Shown piece after piece: positions 26,654 through 37,342 of a stretch of DNA of 64,000 nt. How positions within the stretch are numbered: the first letter of the stretch is position 1; each line of letters starts with the position of its first letter. The translations under genes were made by a program, and so were the position numbers. The notes under the pieces were generated by a model. The model ran no database searches. It was not told the DNA's origin and saw nothing but the letters and a program-made list of their open reading frames with translations. Source of the stretch: Styela clava (taxonomy: Eukaryota > Chordata > Ascidiacea > Stolidobranchia > Styelidae); the NCBI RefSeq assembly GCF_964204865.1, contig NC_135252.1, positions 24,883,383-24,947,382 on the forward strand, in the 5' to 3' direction.

Positions 26654-26790
26654 TAGTTAATTGGTTAAAATTATAGATCAATGAAAGACTTTTTCCTGGT
26701 GTATATGCGAGAGGTTGGAACGAATTGAACATATTTTAATTCAAACACAAAAGCACCCTGGAAATTTATTATTGTTTAACAAAAGTAATC

Positions 26791-26812
26791 TGGAGATGCC
26801 GGGCATCGATCC

Positions 26813-26847
<35 letters not shown>

Positions 26848-26863
26848 TATGAGCTACATCCCA
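26791..26863 (-). tRNA. tRNA-Ala-AGC: tRNA-Ala (AGC), insert-adjacent
   Basis: T at position 1. Confidence 0.9.
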
Positions 26864-27288
26864 TCGTGTAGGTAGCGTAGCCGGGCGTTCTGAAACATCT
26901 GAAATTTTGTTGACATGTGCAGAGTTTGTTGATATTGTTCCCTAGACTCCACGCGTGCCGAGACTGCGCTTCCTTTTGACTGTCCGCTTCCAAGTGTCTA
27001 GTAGTTTAAAACGTGTAAAATCTTGGTTGTGTATTCTAATCTTCAGTAAACGATAACGGTAAAATCGATTCAAAGTTTCAGTGAAAGTAAGTATGACATC
27101 AAAAGACTTAACTTATTTTGTGGAACAGGCTTATCGTTGCAGTTGAGATGCGTGCTGCGAGAGATTCTCCAGTCGAGGGGCAATCAAGTAAACGCCCCAA
27201 AAATCGAAACGCGTTATCACCTCACTCGAACAATCAACGGTCGACGCGACCCGGACCATGATGTCGCTATAAATTAGAAGACTTATGC
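26864..27288. repeat. Extra segment body (full copy 5)
   Basis: Only about 0.8 kb separates its right edge from that of copy 4's flank because a Leu(TAG) was lost. Confidence 0.75.
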
Positions 27289-27344
27289 AATCCAGGTACC
27301 ACGCGCACGCTAATCGCGCGCTCTACCATATGAGCTACATCCCC
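27289..27344 (-). pseudogene. tRNA-Ala 5' fragment
   Basis: Right edge of the extra segment. Confidence 0.85.
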
Positions 27345-27445
27345 GATGTGACTATGTTTTTCATCAAACCTTATTAGTTTTTAGGATTTCTTTATTTGAA
27401 TTAATATATTACAAGTTATAGTGGTATCAAAGTTCGAGCCAAAAT

Positions 27446-27527
27446 TGGCAGCGGTGGGATTCGAACCCACGCCATCGAAATGACTGGTGCCTTAAACCAG
27501 CGCCTTAGACCGCTCGGCCACGCTACC
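27446..27527 (-). tRNA. tRNA-Leu-AAG: tRNA-Leu (AAG)
   Basis: Consensus copy. Confidence 0.95.
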
Positions 27528-27835
27528 CTGCATATATCAGCGTTGATGTATATTCTATTTTCATCAACATATGCAAATAGAATAATATGTATGCACAGTA
27601 CGTTGTATAGATGAACCTTAAGCTTAGCATTGCGAGTGGTGAGATTTATGTCTGACAATTAGGAGCGGATTTCTATCTTTATTTTTTTGTGGTTAGTTTG
27701 ACTTATTGGGTAAAATTATGAAATAATGAAAGACCTTTTTTGAGTGTATATGCCAGAGGTTGGAACGAATTGAAAATATATCCATTAAAACACAAAAGCA
27801 CCCTGAAAATTTAGTATTGTTTAACAAAAGAAGTC

Positions 27836-27857
27836 TGGAGATGCCGGGCGTCGATCC

Positions 27858-27892
<35 letters not shown>

Positions 27893-27908
27893 TATGAGCT
27901 ACATCCCC
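27836..27908 (-). tRNA. tRNA-Ala-TGC: tRNA-Ala (TGC)
   Basis: T-loop last base C (ATCGACG); shared with 37286 and 38087. Confidence 0.9.
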
Positions 27909-27917
27909 CATGCGACT

Positions 27918-27971
27918 GTCGGTTTCGAACCAACGCTATCGAAATGACTGGTGCCTTAGACCAGCGCCTAA
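27918..27971 (-). pseudogene. psi-Leu fragment
   Basis: Standard 3' Leu fragment. Confidence 0.85.
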
Positions 27972-28077
27972 AAACGGAATTTGGAATTTTTCATCAAACA
28001 TTATTAGTTTTCGGGATTTTTCTATTTGAAATATTATATTACAAGTCTTCTCGTGGTAACAAATTTCGAACAAAAAC

Positions 28078-28159
28078 TGGCAGCGGTGGGATTCGAACCA
28101 ACGCCATTGAAATGACTGGTGCCTAAAACCAGCGCCTTAGACCGCTCGGCCACGATACC
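28078..28159 (-). tRNA. tRNA-Leu-TAG: tRNA-Leu (TAG), T-stem-defective
   Basis: GTTGG T stem and acceptor GGTATCG. Confidence 0.78.
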
Positions 28160-28467
28160 CTCCATATGTCAGCGTTAATGTATATTCTATTTTCATCAAC
28201 TTATGCAAATAGAATAATATATATGCATACTACGTTGTATTGATGAACCTTAAGCTTAGCAGTGCAAGTGGAGGAATTAATTTCTTACAATTAAGAGCGG
28301 ATTCATATCTTTAGTTTTTTATGGTTATTTTGACTTATTGGTTAAAATTATAGATCAATGAAAGACTTTTTCTTGGTGTATATGCGAGAGGTTGGAACGA
28401 ATTGAACATATTTTAATTCAAACACAAAAGCACCCTGGAAATTTATTATTGTTTAACAAAAGTAATC

Positions 28468-28489
28468 TGGAGATGCCGGGCATCGATCG

Positions 28490-28524
<35 letters not shown>

Positions 28525-28540
28525 TATGAGCTACATCCCA
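28468..28540 (-). tRNA. tRNA-Ala-AGC: tRNA-Ala (AGC), insert-adjacent
   Basis: T at position 1 and T-stem CCGCG. Confidence 0.83.
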
Positions 28541-28622
28541 TCGTGTAGGTAGCGTAGCCGGGCGTTCTGAAACATATGAAATTTCGTTGACATGTGCAGA
28601 GTTTGTTGATATTGTTCCCTAG
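28541..28622. repeat. Extra segment, truncated (82 bp)
   Basis: Same junction as 23892. Confidence 0.85.
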
Positions 28623-28654
28623 ACCAGCGCCTTAGACCGCTCGGCCACGCTAGC
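28623..28654 (-). pseudogene. tRNA-Leu 5' fragment
   Basis: Same junction as 23893. Confidence 0.88.
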
Positions 28655-28963
28655 CACCATATGTCAGCGTTAATGTATATTCTATTTTCATCAACTTATG
28701 CAAATAGAATAATATATATGCATACTACGTTGTATAGATGAACCTTAAGCTTAGCAGTGCGAGTGGAGGGATTTTTGTCTTACAATTAAGAGCGGATTCA
28801 TATCTTTAGTTTTTTTATGGTTATTTTGACTTATTGGTTAAAATTATAAAATAATGAAAGACCTTTTTTGAGTGTATATGCCAGAGGTTGGAACGAATTG
28901 AAAATATATCCATTAAAACACAAAAGCACCCTGAAAATTTAGTATTGTTTAACAAAAGAAGTC

Positions 28964-28985
28964 TGGAGATGCCGGGCATCGATCC

Positions 28986-29020
<35 letters not shown>

Positions 29021-29036
29021 TATGAGCTACATCCCC
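28964..29036 (-). tRNA. tRNA-Ala-TGC: tRNA-Ala (TGC)
   Basis: Consensus copy. Confidence 0.95.
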
Positions 29037-29045
29037 TATGCGACT

Positions 29046-29099
29046 GTCGGTTTCGAACCAACGCTATCGAAATGACTGGTGCCTTAGACCAGCGCCTAA
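29046..29099 (-). pseudogene. psi-Leu fragment
   Basis: Standard 3' Leu fragment. Confidence 0.85.
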
Positions 29100-29205
29100 A
29101 AACGGAATTTGGAATTTTTCATCAAACATTATTAGTTTTCGGGATTTTTCTATTTGAAATGTTATATTACAAGTCTTCTCGTGGTAACACATTTTTTAAA
29201 AAAAC

Positions 29206-29287
29206 TGGCAGCGGTGGGATTCGAACCCACGCCATTGAAATGACTGGTGCCTAAAACCAGCGCCTTAGACCGCTCGGCCACGATACC
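29206..29287 (-). tRNA. tRNA-Leu-TAG: tRNA-Leu (TAG)
   Basis: Normal T stem; acceptor GGTATCG. Confidence 0.86.
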
Positions 29288-29596
29288 CTCCATATGTCAG
29301 CGTTAATGTATATTCTATTTTCATCAACTTATGCAAATAGAATAATATATATGCATACTACGTTGTATAGATGAACCTTAAGCTTAGCAGTGCGAGTGGA
29401 GGGATTATTGTCTTACAATTAAAAGCGGATTCATATCTTTAGTTTTTTTATGGTTATTTTGACTTATTGGTTAAAATTATAGATCAATGAAAGACTTTTT
29501 CTTGGTGTATATGCGAGAGGTTGGAACGAATTGAACATATTTTAATTCAAACACAAAAGCACCCTGGAAATTTATTATTGTTTAACAAAAGTAATC

Positions 29597-29618
29597 TGGA
29601 GATGCCGGGCATCGATCG

Positions 29619-29653
<35 letters not shown>

Positions 29654-29669
29654 TATGAGCTACATCCCA
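29597..29669 (-). tRNA. tRNA-Ala-AGC: tRNA-Ala (AGC), insert-adjacent
   Basis: T at position 1 and T-stem CCGCG. Confidence 0.83.
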
Positions 29670-29751
29670 TCGTGTAGGTAGCGTAGCCGGGCGTTCTGAA
29701 ACATATGAAATTTCGTTGACATGTGCAGAGTTTGTTGATATTGTTCCCTAG
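29670..29751. repeat. Extra segment, truncated (82 bp)
   Basis: Same junction as 23892. Confidence 0.85.
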
Positions 29752-29783
29752 ACCAGCGCCTTAGACCGCTCGGCCACGCTAGC
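29752..29783 (-). pseudogene. tRNA-Leu 5' fragment
   Basis: Same junction as 23893. Confidence 0.88.
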
Positions 29784-30092
29784 CACCATATGTCAGCGTT
29801 AATGTATATTCTATTTTCATCAACTTATGCAAATAGAATAATATATATGCATACTACGTTGTATAGATGAACCTTAAGCTTAGCAGTGCGAGTGGAGGGA
29901 TTTTTGTCTTACAATTAAGAGCGGATTCATATCTTTAGTTTTTTTATGGTTATTTTGACTTATTGGTTAAAATTATAAAATAATGAAAGACCTTTTTTGA
30001 GTGTATATGCCAGAGGTTGGAACGAATTGAAAATATATCCATTAAAACACAAAAGCACCCTGAAAATTTAGTATTGTTTAACAAAAGAAGTC

Positions 30093-30114
30093 TGGAGATG
30101 CCGGGCATCGATCC

Positions 30115-30149
<35 letters not shown>

Positions 30150-30165
30150 TATGAGCTACATCCCC
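30093..30165 (-). tRNA. tRNA-Ala-TGC: tRNA-Ala (TGC)
   Basis: Consensus copy. Confidence 0.95.
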
Positions 30166-30174
30166 CATGCGACT

Positions 30175-30228
30175 GTCGGTTTCGAACCAACGCTATCGAA
30201 ATGACTGGTGCCTTAGACCAGCGCCTAA
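30175..30228 (-). pseudogene. psi-Leu fragment
   Basis: Standard 3' Leu fragment. Confidence 0.85.
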
Positions 30229-30334
30229 AAACGGAATTTGGAATTTTTCATCAAACATTATTAGTTTTCGGGATTTTTCTATTTGAAATGTTATATTACA
30301 AGTCTTCTCGTGGTAACACATTTTTTAAAAAAAC

Positions 30335-30416
30335 TGGCAGCGGTGGGATTCGAACCCACGCCATTGAAATGACTGGTGCCTAAAACCAGCGCCTTAGACC
30401 GCTCGGCCACGATACC
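30335..30416 (-). tRNA. tRNA-Leu-TAG: tRNA-Leu (TAG)
   Basis: Acceptor GGTATCG, as 29206. Confidence 0.86.
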
Positions 30417-30725
30417 CTCCATATGTCAGCGTTAATGTATATTCTATTTTCATCAACTTATGCAAATAGAATAATATATATGCATACTACGTTGTATAGA
30501 TGAACCTTAAGCTTAGCAGTGCGAGTGGAGGGATTATTGTCTTACAATTAAAAGCGGATTCATATCTTTAGTTTTTTTATGGTTATTTTGACTTATTGGT
30601 TAAAATTATAGATCAATGAAAGACTTTTTCTTGGTGTATATGCGAGAGGTTGGAACGAATTGAACATATTTTAATTCAAACACAAAAGCACCCTGGAAAT
30701 TTATTATTGTTTAACAAAAGTAATC

Positions 30726-30747
30726 TGGAGATGCCGGGCATCGATCC

Positions 30748-30782
<35 letters not shown>

Positions 30783-30798
30783 TATGAGCTACATCCTC
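30726..30798 (-). tRNA. tRNA-Ala-AGC: tRNA-Ala (AGC) with B-half upstream flank
   Basis: Acceptor G2 to A; psi-Leu upstream, so recombinant. Confidence 0.86.
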
Positions 30799-30807
30799 CA
30801 TGCGACT

Positions 30808-30861
30808 GTCGGTTTCGAACCAACGCTATCGAAATGACTGGTGCCTTAGACCAGCGCCTAA
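30808..30861 (-). pseudogene. psi-Leu fragment
   Basis: Standard 3' Leu fragment. Confidence 0.85.
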
Positions 30862-30967
30862 AAACGGAATTTGGAATTTTTTATCAAACATTATTAGTTT
30901 TCGGGATTTTTCTATTTGAAATATTATATTACAAGTCTTCTCGTGGTAACAAATTTCGAACAAAAAC

Positions 30968-31049
30968 TGGCAGCGGTGGGATTCGAACCCACGCCATTGA
31001 AATGACTGGTGCCTAAAACCAGCGCCTTAGACCGCTCGGCCACGCTACC
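30968..31049 (-). tRNA. tRNA-Leu-TAG: tRNA-Leu (TAG)
   Basis: Intact T stem with the GAACAAAAACTGG flank usually seen with the defective type. Confidence 0.94.
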
Positions 31050-31358
31050 CTCCATATGTCAGCGTTAATGTATATTCTATTTTCATCAACTTATGCAAAT
31101 AGAATAATATATATGCATACTACGTTGTATAGATGAACCTTAAGCTTAGCAGTGCGAGTGGAGGGATTATTGTCTTACAATTAAGAGCGGATTCATATCT
31201 TTAGTTTTTTTATGGTTATTTTGACTTATTGGTTAAAATTATAGATCAATGAAAGACTTTTTCTTAGTGTATATGCGAGAGGTTGGAACGAATTGAACAT
31301 ATTTCAATTCAAACACAAAAGCACGCTGGAAATTTATAATTGTTTAACAAAAGTAGTC

Positions 31359-31380
31359 TGGAGATGCCGGGCATCGATCC

Positions 31381-31415
<35 letters not shown>

Positions 31416-31431
31416 TATGAGCTACATCCCC
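31359..31431 (-). tRNA. tRNA-Ala-AGC: tRNA-Ala (AGC)
   Basis: Consensus copy. Confidence 0.95.
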
Positions 31432-31532
31432 GATGCGACTATGTTTTTCATCAAACCTTATTAGTTTTTAGGATTTTTTTATTTGAATTAATATATTACA
31501 AGTTATCGTGGTATCAAAGTTCGAGAAAAAAT

Positions 31533-31614
31533 TGGCAGCGGTGGGATTCGAACCCACGCCATCGAAATGACTGGTGCCTTAAACCAGCGCCTTAGACCGC
31601 TCGGCCACGCTACC
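31533..31614 (-). tRNA. tRNA-Leu-AAG: tRNA-Leu (AAG)
   Basis: Consensus; terminator TTTTTT. Confidence 0.95.
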
Positions 31615-31922
31615 CTGCATATATCAGCGTTGATGTATATTCTATTTTCATCAACATATGCAAATAGAATAATATGTATGCATAGTACGTTGTATAGATG
31701 AACCTTAAGCTTAGCATTGCGAGTGGTGAGATTTATGTCTGACAATTAGGAGCGGATTTCTATCTTTATTTTTTTGTGGTTAGTTTGACTTATTGGGTAA
31801 AATTATGAAATAATGAAAGACCTTTTTTGAGTGTATATGCCAGAGGTTGGAACGAATTGAAAATATATCCATTAAAACACAAAAGCACCCTGAAAATTTA
31901 GTATTGTTTAACAAAAGAAGTC

Positions 31923-31944
31923 TGGAGATGCCGGGCATCGATCC

Positions 31945-31979
<35 letters not shown>

Positions 31980-31995
31980 TATGAGCTACATCCCC
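31923..31995 (-). tRNA. tRNA-Ala-TGC: tRNA-Ala (TGC)
   Basis: Consensus copy. Confidence 0.95.
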
Positions 31996-32004
31996 CATGC
32001 GACT

Positions 32005-32058
32005 GTCGGTTTCGAACCAACGCTATCGAAATGACTGGTGCCTTAGACCAGCGCCTAA
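32005..32058 (-). pseudogene. psi-Leu fragment
   Basis: Standard 3' Leu fragment. Confidence 0.85.
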
Positions 32059-32164
32059 AAACGGAATTTGGAATTTTTCATCAAACATTATTAGTTTTCG
32101 GGATTTTTCTATTTGAAATGTTATATTACAAGTCTTCTCGTGGTAACACATTTTTAAAAAAAAC

Positions 32165-32246
32165 TGGCAGCGGTGGGATTCGAACCCACGCCATTGAAAT
32201 GACTGGTGCCTAAAACCAGCGCCTTAGACCGCTCGGCCACGCTACC
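32165..32246 (-). tRNA. tRNA-Leu-TAG: tRNA-Leu (TAG)
   Basis: Consensus copy. Confidence 0.95.
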
Positions 32247-32555
32247 CTCCATATGTCAGCGTTGATGTATATTCTATTTTCATCAACTTATGCAAATAGA
32301 ATAATATATATGCATACTACGTTGTATAGATGAACCTTAAGCTTAGCAGTGCGAGTGGAGGGATTATTGTCTTACAATTAAAAGCGGATTCATATCTTTA
32401 GTTTTTTTATGGTTATTTTGACTTATTGGTTAAAATTATAGATCAATGAAAGACTTTTTCTTAGTGTATATGCGAGAGGTTGGAACGAATTGAACATATT
32501 TCAATTCAAACACAAAAGCACGCTGGAAATTTGTAATTGTTTAACAAAAGTAATC

Positions 32556-32577
32556 TGGAGATGCCGGGCATCGATCC

Positions 32578-32612
<35 letters not shown>

Positions 32613-32628
32613 TATGAGCTACATCCCC
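32556..32628 (-). tRNA. tRNA-Ala-AGC: tRNA-Ala (AGC) with B-half upstream flank
   Basis: Consensus gene; psi-Leu upstream. The 9450-offset repeat begins inside it, since its counterpart 23106 is TGC. Confidence 0.94.
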
Positions 32629-32637
32629 CATGCGACT

Positions 32638-32691
32638 GTCGGTTTCGAACCAACGCTATCGAAATGACTGGTGCCTTAGACCAGCGCCTAA
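32638..32691 (-). pseudogene. psi-Leu fragment
   Basis: Standard 3' Leu fragment. Confidence 0.85.
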
Positions 32692-32797
32692 AAACGGAAT
32701 TTGGAATTTTTCATCAAACATTATTAGTTTTCGGGATTTTTCTATTTGAAATATTATATTACAAGTCTTCTCGTGGTAACAAATTTCGAACAAAAAC

Positions 32798-32879
32798 TGG
32801 CAGCGGTGGGATTCGAACCAACGCCATTGAAATGACTGGTGCCTAAAACCAGCGCCTTAGACCGCTCGGCCACGATACC
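32798..32879 (-). tRNA. tRNA-Leu-TAG: tRNA-Leu (TAG), T-stem-defective
   Basis: GTTGG T stem and acceptor GGTATCG. Confidence 0.78.
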
Positions 32880-33187
32880 CTCCATATGTCAGCGGTAATG
32901 TATATTCTATTTTCATCAACTTATGCAAATAGAATAATATATATGCATACTACGTTGTATTGATGAACCTTAAGCTTAGCAGTGCGAGTGGAGGAATTAA
33001 TTTCTTACAATTAAGAGCGGATTCATATCTTTAGTTTTTTATGGTTATTTTGACTTATTGGTTAAAATTATAGATCAATGAAAGACTTTTTCTTGGTGTA
33101 TATGCGAGAGGTTGGAACGAATTGAACATATTTTAATTCAAACACAAAAGCACCCTGGAAATTTATTATTGTTTAAGAAAAGTAATC

Positions 33188-33209
33188 TGGAGATGCCGGG
33201 CATCGATCG

Positions 33210-33244
<35 letters not shown>

Positions 33245-33260
33245 TATGAGCTACATCCCA
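33188..33260 (-). tRNA. tRNA-Ala-AGC: tRNA-Ala (AGC), insert-adjacent
   Basis: T at position 1 and T-stem CCGCG. Confidence 0.83.
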
Positions 33261-33342
33261 TCGTGTAGGTAGCGTAGCCGGGCGTTCTGAAACATATGAA
33301 ATTTCGTTGACATGTGCAGAGTTTGTTGATATTGTTCCCTAG
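33261..33342. repeat. Extra segment, truncated (82 bp)
   Basis: Same junction as 23892. Confidence 0.85.
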
Positions 33343-33374
33343 ACCAGCGCCTTAGACCGCTCGGCCACGCTAGT
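33343..33374 (-). pseudogene. tRNA-Leu 5' fragment
   Basis: Same junction as 23893, one acceptor change. Confidence 0.88.
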
Positions 33375-33683
33375 CACCATATGTCAGCGTTAATGTATAT
33401 TCTATTTTCATCAACTTATGCAAATAGAATAATATATATGCATACTACGTTGTATAGATGAACCTTAAGCTTAGCAGTGCGAGTGGAGGGATTATTGTCT
33501 TACAATTAAGAGCGGATTCATATCTTTAGTTTTTTTATGGTTATTTTGACTTATTGGTTAAAATTATAAAATAATGAAAGACCTTTTTTGAGTGTATATG
33601 CCAGAGGTTGGAACGAATTGAAAATATATCCATTAAAACACAAAAGCACCCTGAAAATTTAGTATTGTTTAACAAAAGAAGTC

Positions 33684-33756
33684 TGGAGATGCCGGGCATC
33701 GATCCCGGTACCTCGCGCATGCAAAGCGCGCGGACTACCATATGAGCTACATCCCC
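33684..33756 (-). tRNA. tRNA-Ala-TGC: tRNA-Ala (TGC), D-stem variant
   Basis: D-stem 3' strand GTCC instead of GAGC; likely impaired. Confidence 0.8.
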
Positions 33757-33765
33757 CATGCGACT

Positions 33766-33819
33766 GTCGGTTTCGAACCAACGCTATCGAAATGACTGGT
33801 GCCTTAGACCAGCGCCTAA
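33766..33819 (-). pseudogene. psi-Leu fragment
   Basis: Standard 3' Leu fragment. Confidence 0.85.
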
Positions 33820-33925
33820 AAACGGAATTTGGAATTTTTCATCAAACATTATTAGTTTTCGGGATTTTTCTATTTGAAATATTATATTACAAGTCTTCTC
33901 GTGGTAACACTTTTTTAGAAAAAGT

Positions 33926-34007
33926 TGGCAGCGGTGGGATTCGAACCTACGCCATTGAAATGACTGGTGCCTAAAACCAGCGCCTTAGACCGCTCGGCCA
34001 CGCTACC
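33926..34007 (-). tRNA. tRNA-Leu-TAG: tRNA-Leu (TAG)
   Basis: T stem GTAGG, one broken pair. Confidence 0.86.
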
Positions 34008-34316
34008 CTCCATATGTCAGCGTTAATGTATATTCTATTTTCTTCAACTTGTGCAAATAGAATAATATATATGCATACTACGTTGTATAGATGAACCTTA
34101 AGCTTAGCAGTGCGAGTGGAGGGATTATTGTCTTACAATTAAGAGCGGATTCATATCTTTAGTTTTTTTATGGTTATTTTGACTTATTGGTTAAAATTAT
34201 AGATCAATGAAAGACTTTTTCTTAGTGTATATGCGAGAGGTTGGAACGAATTGAACATATTTTAATTCAAACACAAAAGCACGCTGGAAATTTATAATTG
34301 TTTAACAAAAGTAATC

Positions 34317-34338
34317 TGGAGATGCCGGGCATCGATCC

Positions 34339-34373
<35 letters not shown>

Positions 34374-34389
34374 TATGAGCTACATCCCC
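34317..34389 (-). tRNA. tRNA-Ala-AGC: tRNA-Ala (AGC) with B-half upstream flank
   Basis: Counterpart of 24867. Confidence 0.94.
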
Positions 34390-34398
34390 CATGCGACT

Positions 34399-34452
34399 GT
34401 CGGTTTCGAACCAACGCTATCGAAATGACTGGTGCCTTAGACCAGCGCCTAA
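34399..34452 (-). pseudogene. psi-Leu fragment
   Basis: Standard 3' Leu fragment. Confidence 0.85.
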
Positions 34453-34558
34453 AAACGGAATTTGGAATTTTTCATCAAACATTATTAGTTTTCGGGATTT
34501 TTCTATTTGAAATATTATATTACAAGTCTTCTCGTGGTAACAAATTTCGAACAAAAAC

Positions 34559-34640
34559 TGGCAGCGGTGGGATTCGAACCAACGCCATTGAAATGACTGG
34601 TGCCTAAAACCAGCGCCTTAGACCGCTCGGCCACGCTACC
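34559..34640 (-). tRNA. tRNA-Leu-TAG: tRNA-Leu (TAG), T-stem-defective
   Basis: Counterpart of 25109. Confidence 0.85.
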
Positions 34641-34948
34641 CTCCATATGTCAGCGTTAATGTATATTCTATTTTCATCAACTTATGCAAATAGAATAATA
34701 TATATGCATACTACGTTGTATTGATGAACTTTAAGCTTAGCAGTGCGAGTGGAGGAATTAATGTCTTACAATTAAGAGCGGATTCATATCTTTAGTTTTT
34801 TATGGTTATTTTGACTTATTGGTTAAAATTATAGATCAATGAAAGACTTTTTCTTGGTGTATATGCGAGAGGTTGGAACGAATTGAACATATTTTAATTC
34901 AAACACAAAAGCACCCTGGAAATTTATTATTGTTTAACAAAAGTAATC

Positions 34949-34970
34949 TGGAGATGCCGGGCATCGATCC

Positions 34971-35005
<35 letters not shown>

Positions 35006-35021
35006 TATGAGCTACATCCCA
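34949..35021 (-). tRNA. tRNA-Ala-AGC: tRNA-Ala (AGC), insert-adjacent
   Basis: T at position 1. Confidence 0.9.
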
Positions 35022-35446
35022 TCATGTAGGTAGCGTAGCCGGGCGTTCTGAAACATATGAAATTTCGTTGACATGTGCAGAGTTTGTTGATATTGTTCCC
35101 TAGACTCCACGCGTGCCGAGACTGCGCTTCCTTTTAACTGTCCGCTTCCAAGTGTCTAGTAGTTTAAAACGTGTGAAATCTTGGTTGTGTATTCTAATCT
35201 TCAGTAAACGATAACGGTAAAATCGATTCAAAGTTTCAGTGAAAGTAAGTATGACATCAAAAGACTTAACTTATTTTGTGGAACAGGCATATCGTTGCAG
35301 TTGAGATGCGTGTTGCGATAGATTCTCCAGTCGAGGGGCAATCAAGTAAACGCCCCAAAAATCGAAACGCGTTATCACCTCACTCGAACAATCAACGGTC
35401 GACGCGACCCGGACCATGATGTCGCTATAAATTAGAAGACTTATGC
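35022..35446. repeat. Extra segment body (full copy 6)
   Basis: Counterpart of copy 4. Confidence 0.75.
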
Positions 35447-35502
35447 AATCCAGGTACCTCGCGCACGCTAATCGCGCGCTCTACCATATGAGCTACATCC
35501 CC
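35447..35502 (-). pseudogene. tRNA-Ala 5' fragment
   Basis: Right edge of the extra segment. Confidence 0.85.
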
Positions 35503-35602
35503 GATGTGACTATGTTTTTCATCAAACCTTATTAGTTTTTAGGATTTTTTTTTTGAATTAATATATTACAAGTTATCGTGGTATCAAAGTTCGAGCAAAA
35601 AT

Positions 35603-35684
35603 TGGCAGCGGTGGGATTCGAACCCACGCCATCGAAATGACTGGTGCCTTAAACCAGCGCCTTAGACCGCTCGGCCACGCTACC
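35603..35684 (-). tRNA. tRNA-Leu-AAG: tRNA-Leu (AAG)
   Basis: Consensus copy. Confidence 0.95.
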
Positions 35685-35992
35685 CTGCATATATCAGCGT
35701 TGATGTATATTCTATTTTCATCAACATATGCAAATAGAATAATATGTATGCATAGTACGTTGTATAGATTAACCTTAAGCTTAGCATTGCGAGTGGTGAG
35801 ATTTATGTCTGACAATTAGGAGCGGATTTCTATCTTTATTTTTTTGTGGTTAGTTTGACTTATTGGGTAAAATTATGAAATAATGAAAGACCTTTTTTGA
35901 GTGTATATGCCAGAGGTTGGAACGAATTGAAAATATATCCATCAAAACACAAAAGCACCCTGAAAATTTAGTATTGTTTAACAAAAGAAGTC

Positions 35993-36014
35993 TGGAGATG
36001 CCGGGCATCGATCC

Positions 36015-36049
<35 letters not shown>

Positions 36050-36065
36050 TATGAGCTACATCCCC
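35993..36065 (-). tRNA. tRNA-Ala-TGC: tRNA-Ala (TGC)
   Basis: Consensus copy. Confidence 0.95.
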
Positions 36066-36074
36066 CATGCGACT

Positions 36075-36103
36075 GTCGGTTTCGAACCAACGCTATCGAA
36101 ATG
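36075..36103 (-). pseudogene. psi-Leu fragment, truncated
   Basis: Same junction as 26653. Confidence 0.85.
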
Positions 36104-36240
36104 TAGTTAATTGGTTAAAATTATAGATCAATGAAAGACTTTTTCCTGGTGTATATGCGAGAGGTTGGAACGAATTGAACATATTTTAATTCAAACACAA
36201 AAGCACCCTGGAAATTTATTATTGTTTAACAAAAGTAATC

Positions 36241-36262
36241 TGGAGATGCCGGGCATCGATCC

Positions 36263-36297
<35 letters not shown>

Positions 36298-36313
36298 TAT
36301 GAGCTACATCCCA
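36241..36313 (-). tRNA. tRNA-Ala-AGC: tRNA-Ala (AGC), insert-adjacent
   Basis: T at position 1. Confidence 0.9.
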
Positions 36314-36738
36314 TCGTGTAGGTAGCGTAGCCGGGCGTTCTGAAACATCTGAAATTTTGTTGACATGTGCAGAGTTTGTTGATATTGTTCCCTAGACTCC
36401 ACGCGTGCCGAGACTGCGCTTCCTTTTGACTGTCCGCTTCCAAGTGTCTAGTAGTTTAAAACGTGTAAAATCTTGGTTGTGTATTCTAATCTTCAGTAAA
36501 CGATAACGGTAAAATCGATTCAAAGTTTCAGTGAAAGTAAGTATGACATCAAAAGACTTAACTTATTTTGTGGAACAGGCTTATCGTTGCAGTTGAGATG
36601 CGTGTTGCGAGAGATTCTCCAGTCGAGGGGCAATCAAGTAAACGTCCCAAAAATCGAAACGCGTTATCACCTCACTCGAACAATCAACGGTCGACGCGAC
36701 CCGGACCATGATGTCGCTATAAATTAGAAGACTTATGC
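36314..36738. repeat. Extra segment body (full copy 7)
   Basis: Counterpart of copy 5; hairpin right arm mutated (GTCCC). Confidence 0.75.
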
Positions 36739-36794
36739 AATCCAGGTACCACGCGCACGCTAATCGCGCGCTCTACCATATGAGCTACATCCCC
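36739..36794 (-). pseudogene. tRNA-Ala 5' fragment
   Basis: Right edge of the extra segment. Confidence 0.85.
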
Positions 36795-36895
36795 GATGTG
36801 ACTATGTTTTTCATCAAACCTTATTAGTTTTTAGGATTTCTTTATTTGAATTAATATATTACAAGTTATAGTGGTATCAAAGTTCGAGCCAAAAT

Positions 36896-36977
36896 TGGCA
36901 GCGGTGGGATTCGAACCCACGCCATCGAAATGACTGGTGCCTTAAACCAGCGCCTTAGACCGCTCGGCCACGCTACC
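36896..36977 (-). tRNA. tRNA-Leu-AAG: tRNA-Leu (AAG)
   Basis: Consensus copy. Confidence 0.95.
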
Positions 36978-37285
36978 CTGCATATATCAGCGTTGATGTA
37001 TATTCTATTTTCATCAACATATGCAAATAGAATAATATGTATGCACAGTACGTTGTATAGATGAACCTTAAGCTTAGCATTGCGAGTGGTGAGATTTATG
37101 TCTGACAATTAGGAGCGGATTTCTATCTTTATTTTTTTGTGGTTAGTTTGACTTATTGGGTAAAATTATGAAATAATGAAAGACCTTTTTTGAGTGTATA
37201 TGCCAGAGGTTGGAACGAATTGAAAATATATCCATTAAAACACAAAAGCACCCTGAAAATTTAGTATTGTTTAACAAAAGAAGTC

Positions 37286-37307
37286 TGGAGATGCCGGGCG
37301 TCGATCC

Positions 37308-37342
<35 letters not shown>

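Larger units (their letters stand above)
23150..27905. repeat. 4.75-kb segmental repeat, copy 1
   Basis: Matches 32600-37355 at offset 9450 in gene order, deletions and private variants, including the psi-Leu truncation junction at 26653 and the truncated extra segment at 23811. Confidence 0.88.
28400..30658. repeat. 1129-bp block in two tandem copies
   Basis: 28400-29528 and 29529-30657 approximately. Both contain Ala(AGC) with the CCGCG T stem, the 82-bp truncated extra segment, Ala(TGC) and Leu(TAG) with acceptor GGTATCG. Confidence 0.85.
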
